DNA of 47,774 bases, taken from CAYTUI01 sp964441335. Its GTDB lineage: Bacteria > Patescibacteriota > Patescibacteriia > UBA1558 > 2-01-FULL-52-15. Where the stretch lies: NCBI GenBank assembly GCA_964441335.1, contig CAYTUI010000004.1:1-47774 (forward strand), given 5' to 3'. The notes beneath the pieces are model-generated. The model searched no databases and was not told where the DNA came from. It saw nothing but the letters and a program-made list of their open reading frames with translations. The position numbers and the translations under genes are program-made. Below are positions 1 to 8,106 of this stretch, in pieces; position 1 is the stretch's first letter, and each line of letters starts with the position of its first letter.

Positions 1-243
1 TTTATTTATCCCACGATCTTTTAGCTTTTTATGTAATTCAGAGATTGTTTTATAATTATCAAAAAAACCTTCTTCCAAGAGTTCATAGATACTTCTAGTA
101 AGTCCAGAAAAGGCCCAGCCCTGCTTAGGTATTGATTGACGTTTTTTAGTACTGTGAGATGTGATTTTGTGAGACGAGTTTAGCGAGTGCTTTAATTGTA
201 TTAAAAGCGTCTCAATTTGCTCAATTATTTGTTGATTAGTCAT
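1..243 (-). CDS. hypothetical protein, N-terminal part (runs off the window)
   Basis: An open frame of 81 codons starts with ATG at 243 and continues past base 1, so only the N-terminus is present. It begins MTNQQIIEQIETLLIQLKHS, an amphipathic helical segment. A basic Ser/Lys/His-rich linker and a segment around GWAFSGLTRSIYELLEEGFF follow, which could belong to a small helical or winged-helix domain. I do not recognise the family. No other start is plausible: a near-consensus promoter lies 39 bases upstream and the frame is open throughout. Confidence 0.6.
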   Translation of the reverse strand, partial: MTNQQIIEQIETLLIQLKHSLNSSHKITSHSTKKRQSIPKQGWAFSGLTRSIYELLEEGFFDNYKTISELHKKLKDRGINK

Positions 244-281
244 TTTTATCATATTTAAATTTATAATTTAACTATAAATAC

Positions 282-309
282 ATTATAAGGCATAGCAAAA
301 TATTGTCAA
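282..309 (-). promoter_or_regulatory. sigma-70-type promoter of the partial leftmost gene
   Basis: On the minus strand TTGACA (304-309) and TATAAT (282-287) are both perfect, separated by 16 bases. Transcription would start near 275, about 30 bases before the ATG at 243. Confidence 0.75.
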
Positions 310-402
310 GTCTCCGTAAATTTAGTGTAAAATAGGGGTTTTTCATGTTTTCATGATTATCTTTAAAATATCATAAGTCAAGGAATTAAACTTAAAGGAA
401 AC

Positions 403-430
403 AAAAAGTGCCTAAAATAGGCACTTTTTT
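403..430 (-). terminator. intrinsic terminator after the DUF262/HNH gene
   Basis: A 12-bp stem (403-414 with 418-429) and 3-base loop are flanked by A and T tracts, so it can work in both directions. It lies about 90 bases past the stop of the DUF262 gene and most simply ends that operon. The rest of the 244-518 spacer shows only the promoter at 282-309. Confidence 0.75.
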
Positions 431-518
431 CTACATAAATCTTAAGGTTTAACTATGCTCTAATTATAAATTGCTATCTTGCCAGCTCTATTGTAATTAT
501 TACTGACGCGCCGCTTCA

Positions 519-1625
519 TTATTTTCCGGATTTTGTTCGGTTGTGTTCCTTGCATAACATTTGGCAATTCTCTGCGGTCGTTTTTCCGCCTTCGTGCCAC
601 GGTTTTATATGGTCGGCTTCCATTTCTTCAGTTTCCCATCTCTTTTTCTTATTCTCGCCTTTGCAATGCGGACAAATGCCATTTTGTCTCTCATAAGCTT
701 CTCGTTTCATTTTGTCGTTGAAAGCGCGGATATTCAAAAATTTTTCATTTCTGGTTAAAACATACTCATAAATACCGGGTTTCTTGGTTACATCTTCGTC
801 TTGCATTAACTCGGTTATTTCTTTTTCCAATTTTTTTGAATCAAATTTTTTATCTTTGAATTGGTTATATAGCACTCCCCACGGCACATTGTTCATTTCT
901 CGACGATAATGCGGAAAAATTTCTCGCACCCAGGCGATTACATTTTGGAAATATTTCCATAATTCGTTGGCGTTTGTATCGTGCTGATGTTTAGCCATGT
1001 AATCCTCAATTTTGCCGTCATTTATCCAAGAAAGTGTTGTTTCTAAATATTCTTGTCGTATTGGTGAACCACTAACAAGCGAGCCGCCGTCATTTGCCAA
1101 TAAGTACGCCACACAATTTGATTTGCTAAATTTCAATTTAGCGTCCGAAAGCCATGGACCGGTATAAACCGCGTTGCGGATTTCCTGATCAGTTAGTTTC
1201 TCACCGGCAATATTGATAATCCTAAACCAATCCAGCCGTTCTTTATCCGTACCTTCACAAAAATAAATCATTAATTCATAATCTAAAATTTTCTCTTGTT
1301 CCTCCTTGGTTAAATTATGAAAAAAACGGTCGTTCAGTGAAAAATCACCAGTAACATACTGACCAATACTGATTGTGCGCTGTTGTCCGTCTAATACTTC
1401 GTAACCACCGTCTTCTCTAATCATCCAATACATTACATTTAGTGGAAAGCTGCTTTTGATTGTTTCAATTACAGCATTACGTTGTTTTTCTTTATAAACA
1501 AATTCACGTTGATATTTTGGTCGGATATTTAATTTATCATCATAGGCTGTCACACCTTCTTCGGCACTATCTTTGTAGCCAGCTATAACTTTTCGAATTG
1601 TGATTTTGTGTAGATTAATTTTCAT
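519..1625 (-). CDS. DUF262 (ParB-like) and HNH nuclease fusion, probable restriction endonuclease
   Basis: 368 aa. The N-terminal DUF262 domain shows YQREFVYKEKQRNA (about 38-51) and the hallmark DGQQR (79-83), the ParB/Srx-like NTP-binding motif seen in GmrS and related defence proteins. The last 56 residues form a zinc-bound HNH nuclease: CxxC at 318/321, ADH at 337-339, Asn353 and CxxH at 358/361. The family is known mainly from restriction systems. It starts one base after the stop of the EcoRI-type methyltransferase, so the two are almost certainly co-transcribed. I infer that this protein is the nuclease partner, cutting DNA the methylase has not protected. A methylation-dependent role is the alternative. 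No Shine-Dalgarno is visible. Confidence 0.85.
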   Translation of the reverse strand: MKINLHKITIRKVIAGYKDSAEEGVTAYDDKLNIRPKYQREFVYKEKQRNAVIETIKSSFPLNVMYWMIREDGGYEVLDGQQRTISIGQYVTGDFSLNDRFFHNLTKEEQEKILDYELMIYFCEGTDKERLDWFRIINIAGEKLTDQEIRNAVYTGPWLSDAKLKFSKSNCVAYLLANDGGSLVSGSPIRQEYLETTLSWINDGKIEDYMAKHQHDTNANELWKYFQNVIAWVREIFPHYRREMNNVPWGVLYNQFKDKKFDSKKLEKEITELMQDEDVTKKPGIYEYVLTRNEKFLNIRAFNDKMKREAYERQNGICPHCKGENKKKRWETEEMEADHIKPWHEGGKTTAENCQMLCKEHNRTKSGK

Positions 1626-1626
1626 A

Positions 1627-2700
1627 TTATTTTTTTATAATTACAATTCTGTCGTAAATTCGTCGCCAGGTGTCACCATCGGGAAGTGCAAACCGCTCGT
1701 TTGCCGCTTGACGCATATATCCATTGCGGTCTTTATATCGGTAGACCAAACCATCTTTTGTTTTGATGGGTTCTGATAAATTACTACTTGACCCAACAAT
1801 TTCAAATTGTTCCGGGTTGTATTTATCTAGAAATGAAATCGGCACACCCATCTCGCCGTCATAATCAATAGGTATATCAGTAACCTTACTAACTTCTATT
1901 GCATCATAATTTGCGTATTTAGGGTATTCTTTTGGGGAATATTTTTTATAGAGCGTTAAGGATTCATGTCGCTTCGCTACATCAAGATTCGTATACCATC
2001 CGACATTACCAAATCCTTTTATTGATCCGTCGGGCTGTATAAATTCCTTTACCTTTCCATATCCTGCCCAGATTTTATTTTTTTGTATCAGTTCAAAAAT
2101 ATTCACGTATGTTCTCGCATTGTCATTGCCTATAATCGAGAACTGCTTCTTATACTCAATTAACTGATTTACATATTCCCGAAAGAGCGAAAACGGCGGG
2201 TTGGTCACCACAATATCCGCCTGCTTAAGCAACTCTATACTTTCTGGACTTCTAAAATCTCCTTCACCTTCAAGCGGCGACCACTCGTTGTTTTTGTTTG
2301 CTTTTAGCTGTTCCGCGACGTCTTTCAAATCAAAAGCGCCGTCGCCATCCAGATCGCCAACATCGTTGATGATAAATTTGTTTGCATTCACTTTTGGGCG
2401 ACCCTTTTTGGGCTTGAGTGTTTTATCATCACCGAATAAACTAAGTTGTGTATTTGCGATCGGAGACGGCTTATAGCTGGTTGCAATAAGTCTTTTTAAT
2501 TCGAGCGCTTTGAAATTGGCGGCAAAATATTTAAAAAAGTTGCTCTCAAATGGATCATCGCAATTGCAGTAGACTACTTTGTTACGAAATTGGTCTTTAT
2601 AATGTTTCAGTTCTTTTTCGATATCAATAAGCTGAGTATAAAATTCATCATTTTTTACTTTGGCCGCTCTATGAAAATTTGAATTTGAAGATTTTGCCAT
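1627..2700 (-). CDS. EcoRI-type adenine-specific DNA methyltransferase
   Basis: 357 aa from ATG 2700. It resembles M.EcoRI along its length: NDEFYTQ near the N-terminus, KVVYCNCDDP (41-50), SNFFKYFAANF, GDFRSPES, the catalytic VVTNPPFSLF (164-173), and MGVPISFLDKYNPEQFE near the end. The NPPF motif is the active site of N6-adenine methyltransferases using S-adenosylmethionine. The frame is open further up to 2799, but the stretch before 2700 is AT-rich, has no family similarity, and MAKSS matches the usual family start. An internal lysine-rich insert (about 94-107) differs from M.EcoRI. It probably protects host DNA from the DUF262/HNH protein encoded one base downstream. The recognition sequence cannot be told from the sequence; similarity to M.EcoRI makes GAATTC a guess only. 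Confidence 0.9.
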   Translation of the reverse strand: MAKSSNSNFHRAAKVKNDEFYTQLIDIEKELKHYKDQFRNKVVYCNCDDPFESNFFKYFAANFKALELKRLIATSYKPSPIANTQLSLFGDDKTLKPKKGRPKVNANKFIINDVGDLDGDGAFDLKDVAEQLKANKNNEWSPLEGEGDFRSPESIELLKQADIVVTNPPFSLFREYVNQLIEYKKQFSIIGNDNARTYVNIFELIQKNKIWAGYGKVKEFIQPDGSIKGFGNVGWYTNLDVAKRHESLTLYKKYSPKEYPKYANYDAIEVSKVTDIPIDYDGEMGVPISFLDKYNPEQFEIVGSSSNLSEPIKTKDGLVYRYKDRNGYMRQAANERFALPDGDTWRRIYDRIVIIKK

Positions 2701-2843
2701 AATTTTTGACATTGATGTTTTGTATTGTATTCGTTTTCCCCTCACTAAAAAATAAAAAGAAATTTTAAAATTTTTTAAAACAATTGGGCGATAGACCAAA
2801 AAAGAAAAGGAATATTTCAGCTAACGGATGATTGACAAACTCT

Positions 2844-4118
2844 CTATTTTATCACTTTTTTGCCGACATACTTTTGTAAAACTTTTGGAACTTTGATGGA
2901 GCCGTCAGCCTGTTGGTAGTTTTCCATAATGGCAATTAAAATTCTGGGTGAGGCCACAACGGTGTTGTTTAAGGTGTAGCAGTACTTGGTCTCTCCATTA
3001 ATATCTTTGTATTTTAGATTCAATCGTCTGGCTTGCCAGTCAGTTAAGAATGACAATGAATGTGTTTCACCATAATTCTTGCGGCTGGGCATCCAGGTTT
3101 CAATATCATGCATTTTATACTTTCCGGCTCCCATATCACCGGTACAAATGCCTAAAATGCGATGCGCTAAGCCTAAATCAGATAATAGTTCCGAAGCGAT
3201 TTTTTCCATTTCGTTAAACAATTTGATGGCTACATCCATGTCGGCTTGGCAAATCACCACTTGTTCAACTTTAAAAAATTCGTGAACGCGGTAGATACCC
3301 TTGGTGTCTTTACCGTAACTGCCAATTTCACGGCGGTAGCAAGGCGAAATACCACTGTATTTAAGCGGTAATTCCTGCAGTTCCAGAGTTTCATCAGAAC
3401 GGTAGGCTAAAAGTGACGGTTCGCTGGTGCCGGCTAAATACTTCCAATCGCTCTTTTCATTTTCTCTGACCGTATATATTTCCTCCTGACCAGCCGGGAA
3501 ATGCCCGCTACCGATTAAAGGAGACTCTTTGATCATTGTGGGAGTGACCATCAACTGGAAGCCGTTCTTGACCATTTTTTCAATAGCCAGATTAATCACG
3601 CCCCAGTGCAGTAATGCCAGTTCATTTTTTAGAAAATACCCGCGAAAACCGGCAACCTTGGCTCCCCTATCAATATCCAGAATATTTAACTTTTGTCCCA
3701 ACTCAATGTGGCTATGCGGTTCAAAGTCAAATTTCGGCGGTTGACCAATGTGTTGTAAATCTTGGTTGGCGCTGTCGTCAGGACCGATAGGAGTGTCTTC
3801 AGAGCAAACATTGGGAACTTTAAGCATCAGCTCGCGATATTTTTCATCCAGTTTTTCAAATTGCGGATTTAATTTTTCCACTTCTTCTTTAATTTTTCGG
3901 CCTTCGCTGATTAAGCCTTCCGGTGGTTTACCGACTTGGCCTTTCATACGGGCGGCATTGGCATTTTTTTGACGATTAAGTTCCTCAATTTTTTGCTGTA
4001 TTTCTGCCCGTCTGGCTTGCACGGTCAAAAGATCGTTGAGATTTAGATCAACGCCTTTGTTTTTTATAGCTTCGGCAACTCGAGCCTTGTTTTCTATGAT
4101 GAATTTGATGTCCAACAT
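2844..4118 (-). CDS. serS: seryl-tRNA synthetase
   Basis: 424 aa, normal length for bacterial SerRS, which charges tRNA-Ser and tRNA-Sec with serine. The N-terminal coiled-coil tRNA-binding arm occupies about residues 30-105 (many Lys/Glu heptads after MLDIKFIIENK). The class II core follows, with motif 2 around SPCYRREIGSYGKDT and motif 3 NNTVVASPRILIAIMENYQ near the C-terminus. It starts 75 bases after the cyclophilin gene, behind a spacer of 7-bp tandem repeats, and lacks a clear Shine-Dalgarno. It is probably the last gene of the lysS-rdgB-cyclophilin transcript, since no promoter is seen in the spacer. Confidence 0.96.
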   Translation of the reverse strand: MLDIKFIIENKARVAEAIKNKGVDLNLNDLLTVQARRAEIQQKIEELNRQKNANAARMKGQVGKPPEGLISEGRKIKEEVEKLNPQFEKLDEKYRELMLKVPNVCSEDTPIGPDDSANQDLQHIGQPPKFDFEPHSHIELGQKLNILDIDRGAKVAGFRGYFLKNELALLHWGVINLAIEKMVKNGFQLMVTPTMIKESPLIGSGHFPAGQEEIYTVRENEKSDWKYLAGTSEPSLLAYRSDETLELQELPLKYSGISPCYRREIGSYGKDTKGIYRVHEFFKVEQVVICQADMDVAIKLFNEMEKIASELLSDLGLAHRILGICTGDMGAGKYKMHDIETWMPSRKNYGETHSLSFLTDWQARRLNLKYKDINGETKYCYTLNNTVVASPRILIAIMENYQQADGSIKVPKVLQKYVGKKVIK

Positions 4119-4120
4119 GT

Positions 4121-4151
4121 TAGCTAGTAGCTAGTAGCTAGTAGCTAGTAG
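4121..4151. repeat. 7-bp tandem repeat between the cyclophilin gene and serS
   Basis: About 4.4 copies of a CTAGTAG unit, directly before the serS start codon. Similar but not identical short repeats fill several other spacers in the window. Confidence 0.85.
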
Positions 4152-4193
4152 GACGTTGATTGACCTAAAAGCTGACAGCTAAAAGCTCGTTAC

Positions 4194-4787
4194 TTAGTTT
4201 ATAATGGAAATCGTTTTGATGAAATCTCCCTGTTGTATGCTATTGACTACGTCTTGACCTTCAAGCACTTGTCCGAAAATAGTGTGCTTATCATTAAGCC
4301 AAGGTGTTGGCACATGAGTGATAAAAAATTGGGAGCCGTTGGTATTTGCGCCGCTATTGGCCATGGCCACAACGCCAGGTTTATCAAAGCGTAACTCCGG
4401 ACTGAATTCGTCAGCAAAGGTGTAACCGGGACCGCCAGTGCCAGCAATCGGTAAATTTTTAGGATTATCTGTGGGATCGTAAACAAAATCAACATCAGCC
4501 TCTCCTCTGCTTTGAGGATCACCTGTTTGAATCATGAAATCAGGAATTACACGGTGAAATTTTATGTTGTCATAGAAAAGACCATTCCCCTCCGGGCTAT
4601 CAGTCGGCAGTTGTGCCAATTTAATGAAATTAGCTACTGTGGCCGGCGCCTGCTTGTTATACAATTCAATAATGATATCTCCCTTGTTGGTCTCAATTTT
4701 TGCTTTAGTCATTGGGTTGGAACATCCAATTAAAGATAAGATAGCGATTAGTCCTATAATGCTCAATTTAGCGTTTGATGAAGTCAT
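4194..4787 (-). CDS. cyclophilin-type peptidyl-prolyl isomerase, lipoprotein
   Basis: 197 aa. A hydrophobic leader ends in a lipobox LIGC (19-22), so the mature protein should be lipid-anchored at Cys22 on the outside of the cytoplasmic membrane. The cyclophilin core shows FHRVIPDFMIQTGDP and NGSQFFITHVPTPWLNDKH, the catalytic Arg and the substrate-binding region. An insert of about 35 residues (from QSRGEAD to TFADEF) is longer than in E. coli PpiA/PpiB and is common in such isomerases from these lineages. It would help fold exported proteins. Its start overlaps the end of rdgB by 20 bases, indicating coupled translation. Confidence 0.93.
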   Translation of the reverse strand: MTSSNAKLSIIGLIAILSLIGCSNPMTKAKIETNKGDIIIELYNKQAPATVANFIKLAQLPTDSPEGNGLFYDNIKFHRVIPDFMIQTGDPQSRGEADVDFVYDPTDNPKNLPIAGTGGPGYTFADEFSPELRFDKPGVVAMANSGANTNGSQFFITHVPTPWLNDKHTIFGQVLEGQDVVNSIQQGDFIKTISIIN

Positions 4788-5379
4788 TTAATTGTTTCTT
4801 AATTTTTTCTAAAGCTTGGCCTCGGTGACTAAATTTTTTACTTTCTTCTGGACTTAGAGCGCCGTGTACTTTTCCCGCTCCTGGAATGTAGAAGTGTGAG
4901 GACCAAGGCACGCTTGTTTTATAAGGAATTTGTGGTTGTTTTTTAATATAACCTCTGGTCTCGGCTTCAGCCGTAATGACGATTTCCGGTGTAATCACAA
5001 TCGCTATGGAAGATACAAATTTTGCAGTACTGTCTTCTTCAGATACATTGTCCAATTTCTTTAATAAGATATCGACTAATTCCTGATCAGAGGCATATTG
5101 ACCGGACCAGCGCCTTGATTTAACTCCCGGTTCGCCGTCTAAGGCATCTATCATTAATCCACTGTCGTCAGATAAAGTCGGTATGCCTGTTAATTGATAA
5201 AAAAATTTCGCTTTAAGTAGTGCATTAGCCGCGAATGTTTCACCGGTTTCTTCGGGGTCAGCGTCAATATTAAGGTCATCCAAGGTTAAAATTTCTAGTC
5301 CGCTATCTGCCAAATTCTTTTTAAAAAAATCGGCTTTGCCCTGATTGTGCGTACCGATCAGGAGTTTATCAATGATCAT
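4768..5379 (-). CDS. rdgB: RdgB/HAM1 family non-canonical purine NTP pyrophosphatase
   Basis: 203 aa. Family enzymes hydrolyse dITP, ITP and XTP to monophosphates, keeping deaminated purines out of DNA and RNA. The substrate loop GTHNQGK (9-15, the TxNxxK motif) and the metal-binding SDDSGL are present. The C-terminus has SHRGQALEKI as expected. A lysine/proline-rich loop (about 146-160, QPQIPYKTSVPWSS) is longer than in the E. coli protein. It starts at 5379, directly abutting the lysS stop, and overlaps the downstream cyclophilin gene by 20 bases. Confidence 0.92.
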   Translation of the reverse strand: MIIDKLLIGTHNQGKADFFKKNLADSGLEILTLDDLNIDADPEETGETFAANALLKAKFFYQLTGIPTLSDDSGLMIDALDGEPGVKSRRWSGQYASDQELVDILLKKLDNVSEEDSTAKFVSSIAIVITPEIVITAEAETRGYIKKQPQIPYKTSVPWSSHFYIPGAGKVHGALSPEESKKFSHRGQALEKIKKQLNDFIKR

Positions 5380-6861
5380 TTAAACTTTGGGCTTAAGTGT
5401 CGGGAACAAAATCACCTCTTTAATATTGTCAGTGTCAGCTAGTAGCATTACCAAACGGTCAATCCCCATGCCTAAACCCGCTGTTGGTGGCATACCATAG
5501 CGCAGAGCCTCTACAAAGTCGTCATCGGCTCCCATGGCTTCATCATCCCCTCTCTGCTGTAACTTCTTTTGTTCTTTAAATCTCTCTTCTTGATCAAGCG
5601 GATCGTTAATCTCCGAAAAGGCGTTGCAAATTTCCGCGCCTTTGATAACCAACTGAAAACGTTCAACATATTTAGGTCGGTCGGGTATTTTTTTGGCCAA
5701 GGGCGATAATTCAATCGGATGGTTGATAATAAAAGTCGGCTGGATGATTTTTTTCCGGATGCGTTTCTTATATAACTCATCAATTAAGCGGCCTCTGCCC
5801 CAGCTTGCTTCGGCTTTTAGACCCTCTTTATTAGCCAGTTCCAGTAGCTCGGCGTCAGATATTTTGTCTAGGTCAATATTAAAGTGGTCTAAGATCATTT
5901 GACGGTAGTCCCAGACAGGATAAGGCGCTTGGAAATTAATAGTATCAAGACCATTTTTGATTTCCAGCTTACCATCGTTAATCTTCTTGAGCAGTTGTTC
6001 AAAAAACTTTTCAGTAAACTTCATCAGGAACTTGTAATCCTTGTAGGCCCAGTAATACTCAATCTGCGTAAATTCCGGATTATGCTGTAAACTGATGCCC
6101 TCATTTCTAAAGCAACGGGCAATTTCAAACACCTGTTCAAAGCCGCCGACAATCAATCGTTTTAAATAAAGCTCCGGTGCGACTCGCAGGTACAAATCAA
6201 TATCCAAGGCGTTATGGTGAGTCACAAAAGGTTTCGCGGCCGCTCCTCCTGCTACCGACTGCAACATTGGTGTGTCAACTTCAATAAATCCCTGTTTCTC
6301 AAAAAAGTCGCGGATGTTTTTTATAACCTGGCTTCTAAGTTTAAAAATTTGCTTGGCTTTATCGTTGACAATCAAATCCAGATAGCGTTTACGAAATCTA
6401 GCCTCCACATCTTTAAAGCCACTCCAGTCGTCAGGAATCGGTCGTAAAGTTTTGGCCAGGTAATTATAGCTGTCAATCAGAATTGTCGGTTGGCCGGTTC
6501 TAGTCGCAAAGGCTTTACCACTGAAGTACAAAAAATCGCCGCTATCCAGATTATCAACCAGCAGTTGATATTTTTTGTCACCCAGTAAATCTTTTTTTAT
6601 AAAAATTTGAATTTTACCGCTTCCGTCCTCTATATCCAAAAAGCACGATCCGCCGTGCAATCTTAAAGCACGTACTCGTCCTGCTAATGACACCTTATTT
6701 TGCTTAGCCAAAAGCACTTCAAATTTGGCCAGAACATCAGCAATGCTCTGCTTGCTCTTTACTCTAGCCGGGTATACTTCAATCCTGGCCTGCTGTAAAT
6801 TAGCAAGTTTTTGAGTCCTTTGGGCTGACTCGTCATTGATTGATGGTTGTAGTTTTTCCAT
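5380..6861 (-). CDS. lysS: lysyl-tRNA synthetase, class II
   Basis: 493 aa, full length. The N-terminal OB fold binds the anticodon (VSLAGRVRALRLHGG to the GSGKIQIFIKKD strand). The class II catalytic core follows, with motif 2 FEIARCFRNEGIS and motif 3 GLGMGIDRLVMLLAD at the C-terminus. It is the first gene of a leftward operon with rdgB and the cyclophilin. ATG 6861 lies about 10 bases after the predicted transcription start, so the 5' leader is very short and holds no Shine-Dalgarno. Confidence 0.96.
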   Translation of the reverse strand: MEKLQPSINDESAQRTQKLANLQQARIEVYPARVKSKQSIADVLAKFEVLLAKQNKVSLAGRVRALRLHGGSCFLDIEDGSGKIQIFIKKDLLGDKKYQLLVDNLDSGDFLYFSGKAFATRTGQPTILIDSYNYLAKTLRPIPDDWSGFKDVEARFRKRYLDLIVNDKAKQIFKLRSQVIKNIRDFFEKQGFIEVDTPMLQSVAGGAAAKPFVTHHNALDIDLYLRVAPELYLKRLIVGGFEQVFEIARCFRNEGISLQHNPEFTQIEYYWAYKDYKFLMKFTEKFFEQLLKKINDGKLEIKNGLDTINFQAPYPVWDYRQMILDHFNIDLDKISDAELLELANKEGLKAEASWGRGRLIDELYKKRIRKKIIQPTFIINHPIELSPLAKKIPDRPKYVERFQLVIKGAEICNAFSEINDPLDQEERFKEQKKLQQRGDDEAMGADDDFVEALRYGMPPTAGLGMGIDRLVMLLADTDNIKEVILFPTLKPKV

Positions 6862-6877
6862 AGTTTAAATCTCACTA

Positions 6878-6906
6878 ATTTTAGCTAACTTTACCCATTA
6901 AATCAA
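6878..6906 (-). promoter_or_regulatory. lysS operon promoter
   Basis: TTGATT (6901-6906), 17-base spacer and TAAAAT (6878-6883) on the minus strand. It is back to back with the plus-strand promoter at 6920-6948, with 13 bases between them. Confidence 0.75.
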
Positions 6907-6919
6907 GAAAATAGCACTA

Positions 6920-6948
6920 TTGACAGATATTATATAATATGCTATGCT
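6920..6948 (+). promoter_or_regulatory. promoter of the GC-rich 7077/7397 genes
   Basis: TTGACA (6920-6925), 17-base spacer, then TATGCT preceded by TGC (extended -10). Transcription would start near 6955, giving a leader of about 120 bases before the ATG at 7077. Confidence 0.65.
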
Positions 6949-7076
6949 AATATATTGGTTATTTTAACACTCTTGTGGTTTGTAGGCCCGTCATAATTGG
7001 CTTATTAAAGCCGCTTTTGATGGGTCTGCAACAGAGAGTCAGCATCCTGGCCATCAATTCAAGGAGGCTCTGCATC

Positions 7077-7244
7077 ATGGCCATCGATCCGAAACTGGCG
7101 ACGCCGCCCAAACGGCACCCCCAGTCCAAGCTCGCGGGGGCAAAGCTTGTCCCCTTGCCTGAACCCCAGTACTTCGTTCGTGGTCATAAGGTAGCGACTG
7201 CTATCGCCGACCATGCGAAGCACCGGGCACTCGCCTTCTGCTAG
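7077..7244 (+). CDS. small SD-led protein of unknown function (55 aa)
   Basis: The protein starts MAIDPKLATPPKRHPQSKLA and is basic and proline-rich in its first half; the second half (about VRGHKVATAIADHAKHRALA) could be helical. I do not recognise it. The start is set by AAGGAGG at 7061-7067, nine bases before ATG 7077; the frame is open further upstream but without a site. Codon use is rich in G and C, unlike the flanking lysS and pilin genes. A TAG stop inside CTAG is followed by a GC-rich hairpin, after which the 7397 gene may be reached by readthrough. Confidence 0.65.
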   Translation: MAIDPKLATPPKRHPQSKLAGAKLVPLPEPQYFVRGHKVATAIADHAKHRALAFC

Positions 7245-7262
7245 TCGGCTAGGCTAGCATGT

Positions 7263-7297
7263 CCCGCCCCCTGTAGCCTTGTGCGAAGGGGGGCGGG
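7263..7297 (+). terminator. GC-rich hairpin after the 55-aa gene (weak or partial terminator)
   Basis: A 9-bp stem of almost pure G and C (7263-7271 with 7289-7297) is not followed by a T tract, so it may be an attenuator or an RNA-stabilising end. A second hairpin (7301-7308 with 7336-7343) and a GTAA-loop hairpin (7363-7367 with 7372-7376) follow before the next gene. Confidence 0.5.
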
Positions 7298-7396
7298 CAT
7301 CTATCAAAGTCTATTTCGCGTTCGCGCAAGTAGGTTTTGATAGGTGTCTCGTTCCTTTTACCGAGCCGTAAGGCTCATTCCCAAGGAGGCAAGTTC

Positions 7397-7999
7397 ATGA
7401 AGCGAATCCTCGCTTCTCTGTTCGCGGCCGCTCTCGTTCTCGCTCTCGTTCCGGCGCCGGCGCAGGCCGCCAGTCCGGAATGGACCGGCACGCAGGTCAT
7501 GTTGACCGTCAACGGACGGTCGGACCTCGGTTCGTCCCAGAGTTGGGACAAGATCGTGTCGGCTTCGTACTTCGACTGCCGGAGCCATGACTCGCAGTTC
7601 TGGTTCGTCTACGGCGGTGTGGAGTTCGCTGACACCAGCAGTGGCTTCTGGATTACGCCGGTCGTCGGTTACGCCGGCGGCTGGTTTGAAGGCCACGACG
7701 GACTGGACCTCGGTATTTGGGCCGGTCACGGAGTAGGCAACTGGTCCTACGACGTTGATTCGGAACTGATTACCAACCTGGACGGCGGAAACGACTACTA
7801 CGGCCTGTATACGTCCGGATACTCGTTCGCGAATGGCATGCGTCTGGCTGCTTGGTCCGAGCAGACCAACCGTGATCTGCACCTCGGACCGCGAATCGAG
7901 GTTCCGTTTGGCGGCGTAAACGTCAAGATCGGTTACCTGGTCGATTTGGTCGGCCGAGACGAAGACGAACACGCAGTTCGGATTCAAGTCGGCAACTAG
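7397..7999 (+). CDS. secreted protein with signal peptide, possible small beta-barrel
   Basis: 200 aa from ATG 7397, placed seven bases after AGGAGG (7384-7389). A textbook signal peptide (MKR, then a hydrophobic Ala/Leu/Val stretch) ends at AQA, with cleavage expected after Ala24. The mature part of about 176 residues is rich in Gly, Tyr, Trp and acidic residues and alternates polar and non-polar positions in repeated stretches, for example the last 45 residues (LHLGPRIEVPFGGVNVKIGY and onward), ending in VRIQVGN. That pattern suggests antiparallel beta-strands, as in outer-membrane-type barrels or surface beta-sheet proteins. No family is recognised. GC content and codon use differ sharply from the neighbours. 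No separate promoter is seen, so it probably shares the one at 6920. Confidence 0.8.
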   Translation: MKRILASLFAAALVLALVPAPAQAASPEWTGTQVMLTVNGRSDLGSSQSWDKIVSASYFDCRSHDSQFWFVYGGVEFADTSSGFWITPVVGYAGGWFEGHDGLDLGIWAGHGVGNWSYDVDSELITNLDGGNDYYGLYTSGYSFANGMRLAAWSEQTNRDLHLGPRIEVPFGGVNVKIGYLVDLVGRDEDEHAVRIQVGN

Positions 8000-8024
8000 C
8001 CATCTCGGCTAGCGGCCGAAGGTC

Positions 8025-8066
8025 CCGCTCCCCTGTTGCACTATGGCAGGGGGGCGGATTTTTTTT
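8025..8066 (+). terminator. intrinsic terminator of the 7397 gene
   Basis: An 11-bp GC-rich stem (8025-8035 with 8047-8057, one G-T pair) with an 11-base loop, followed by eight Ts (8059-8066). Confidence 0.9.
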
Positions 8067-8093
8067 ACTCTATTTTTTTCGGCAGTATTCCTT

Positions 8094-8099
8094 TATAAT
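8094..8099 (+). promoter_or_regulatory. -10 box of the pilin gene (leaderless mRNA)
   Basis: A perfect TATAAT ends seven bases before ATG 8107, so the RNA should begin at or next to the start codon. The -35 region (8071-8076) is only T-rich. Confidence 0.6.
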
Positions 8100-8106
8100 A
8101 TACTAT

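Noticed and set aside
2701..2799. Longer methyltransferase start at 2799
   Set aside because: The extra 33 residues are AT-driven, lack similarity to M.EcoRI, and have no ribosome site.
7358..7987. 209-codon open frame on the minus strand opposite the secreted protein
   Set aside because: It is an antisense shadow in GC-rich sequence. The plus-strand frame has a ribosome site, signal peptide and terminator; the minus frame has none and looks like random composition.
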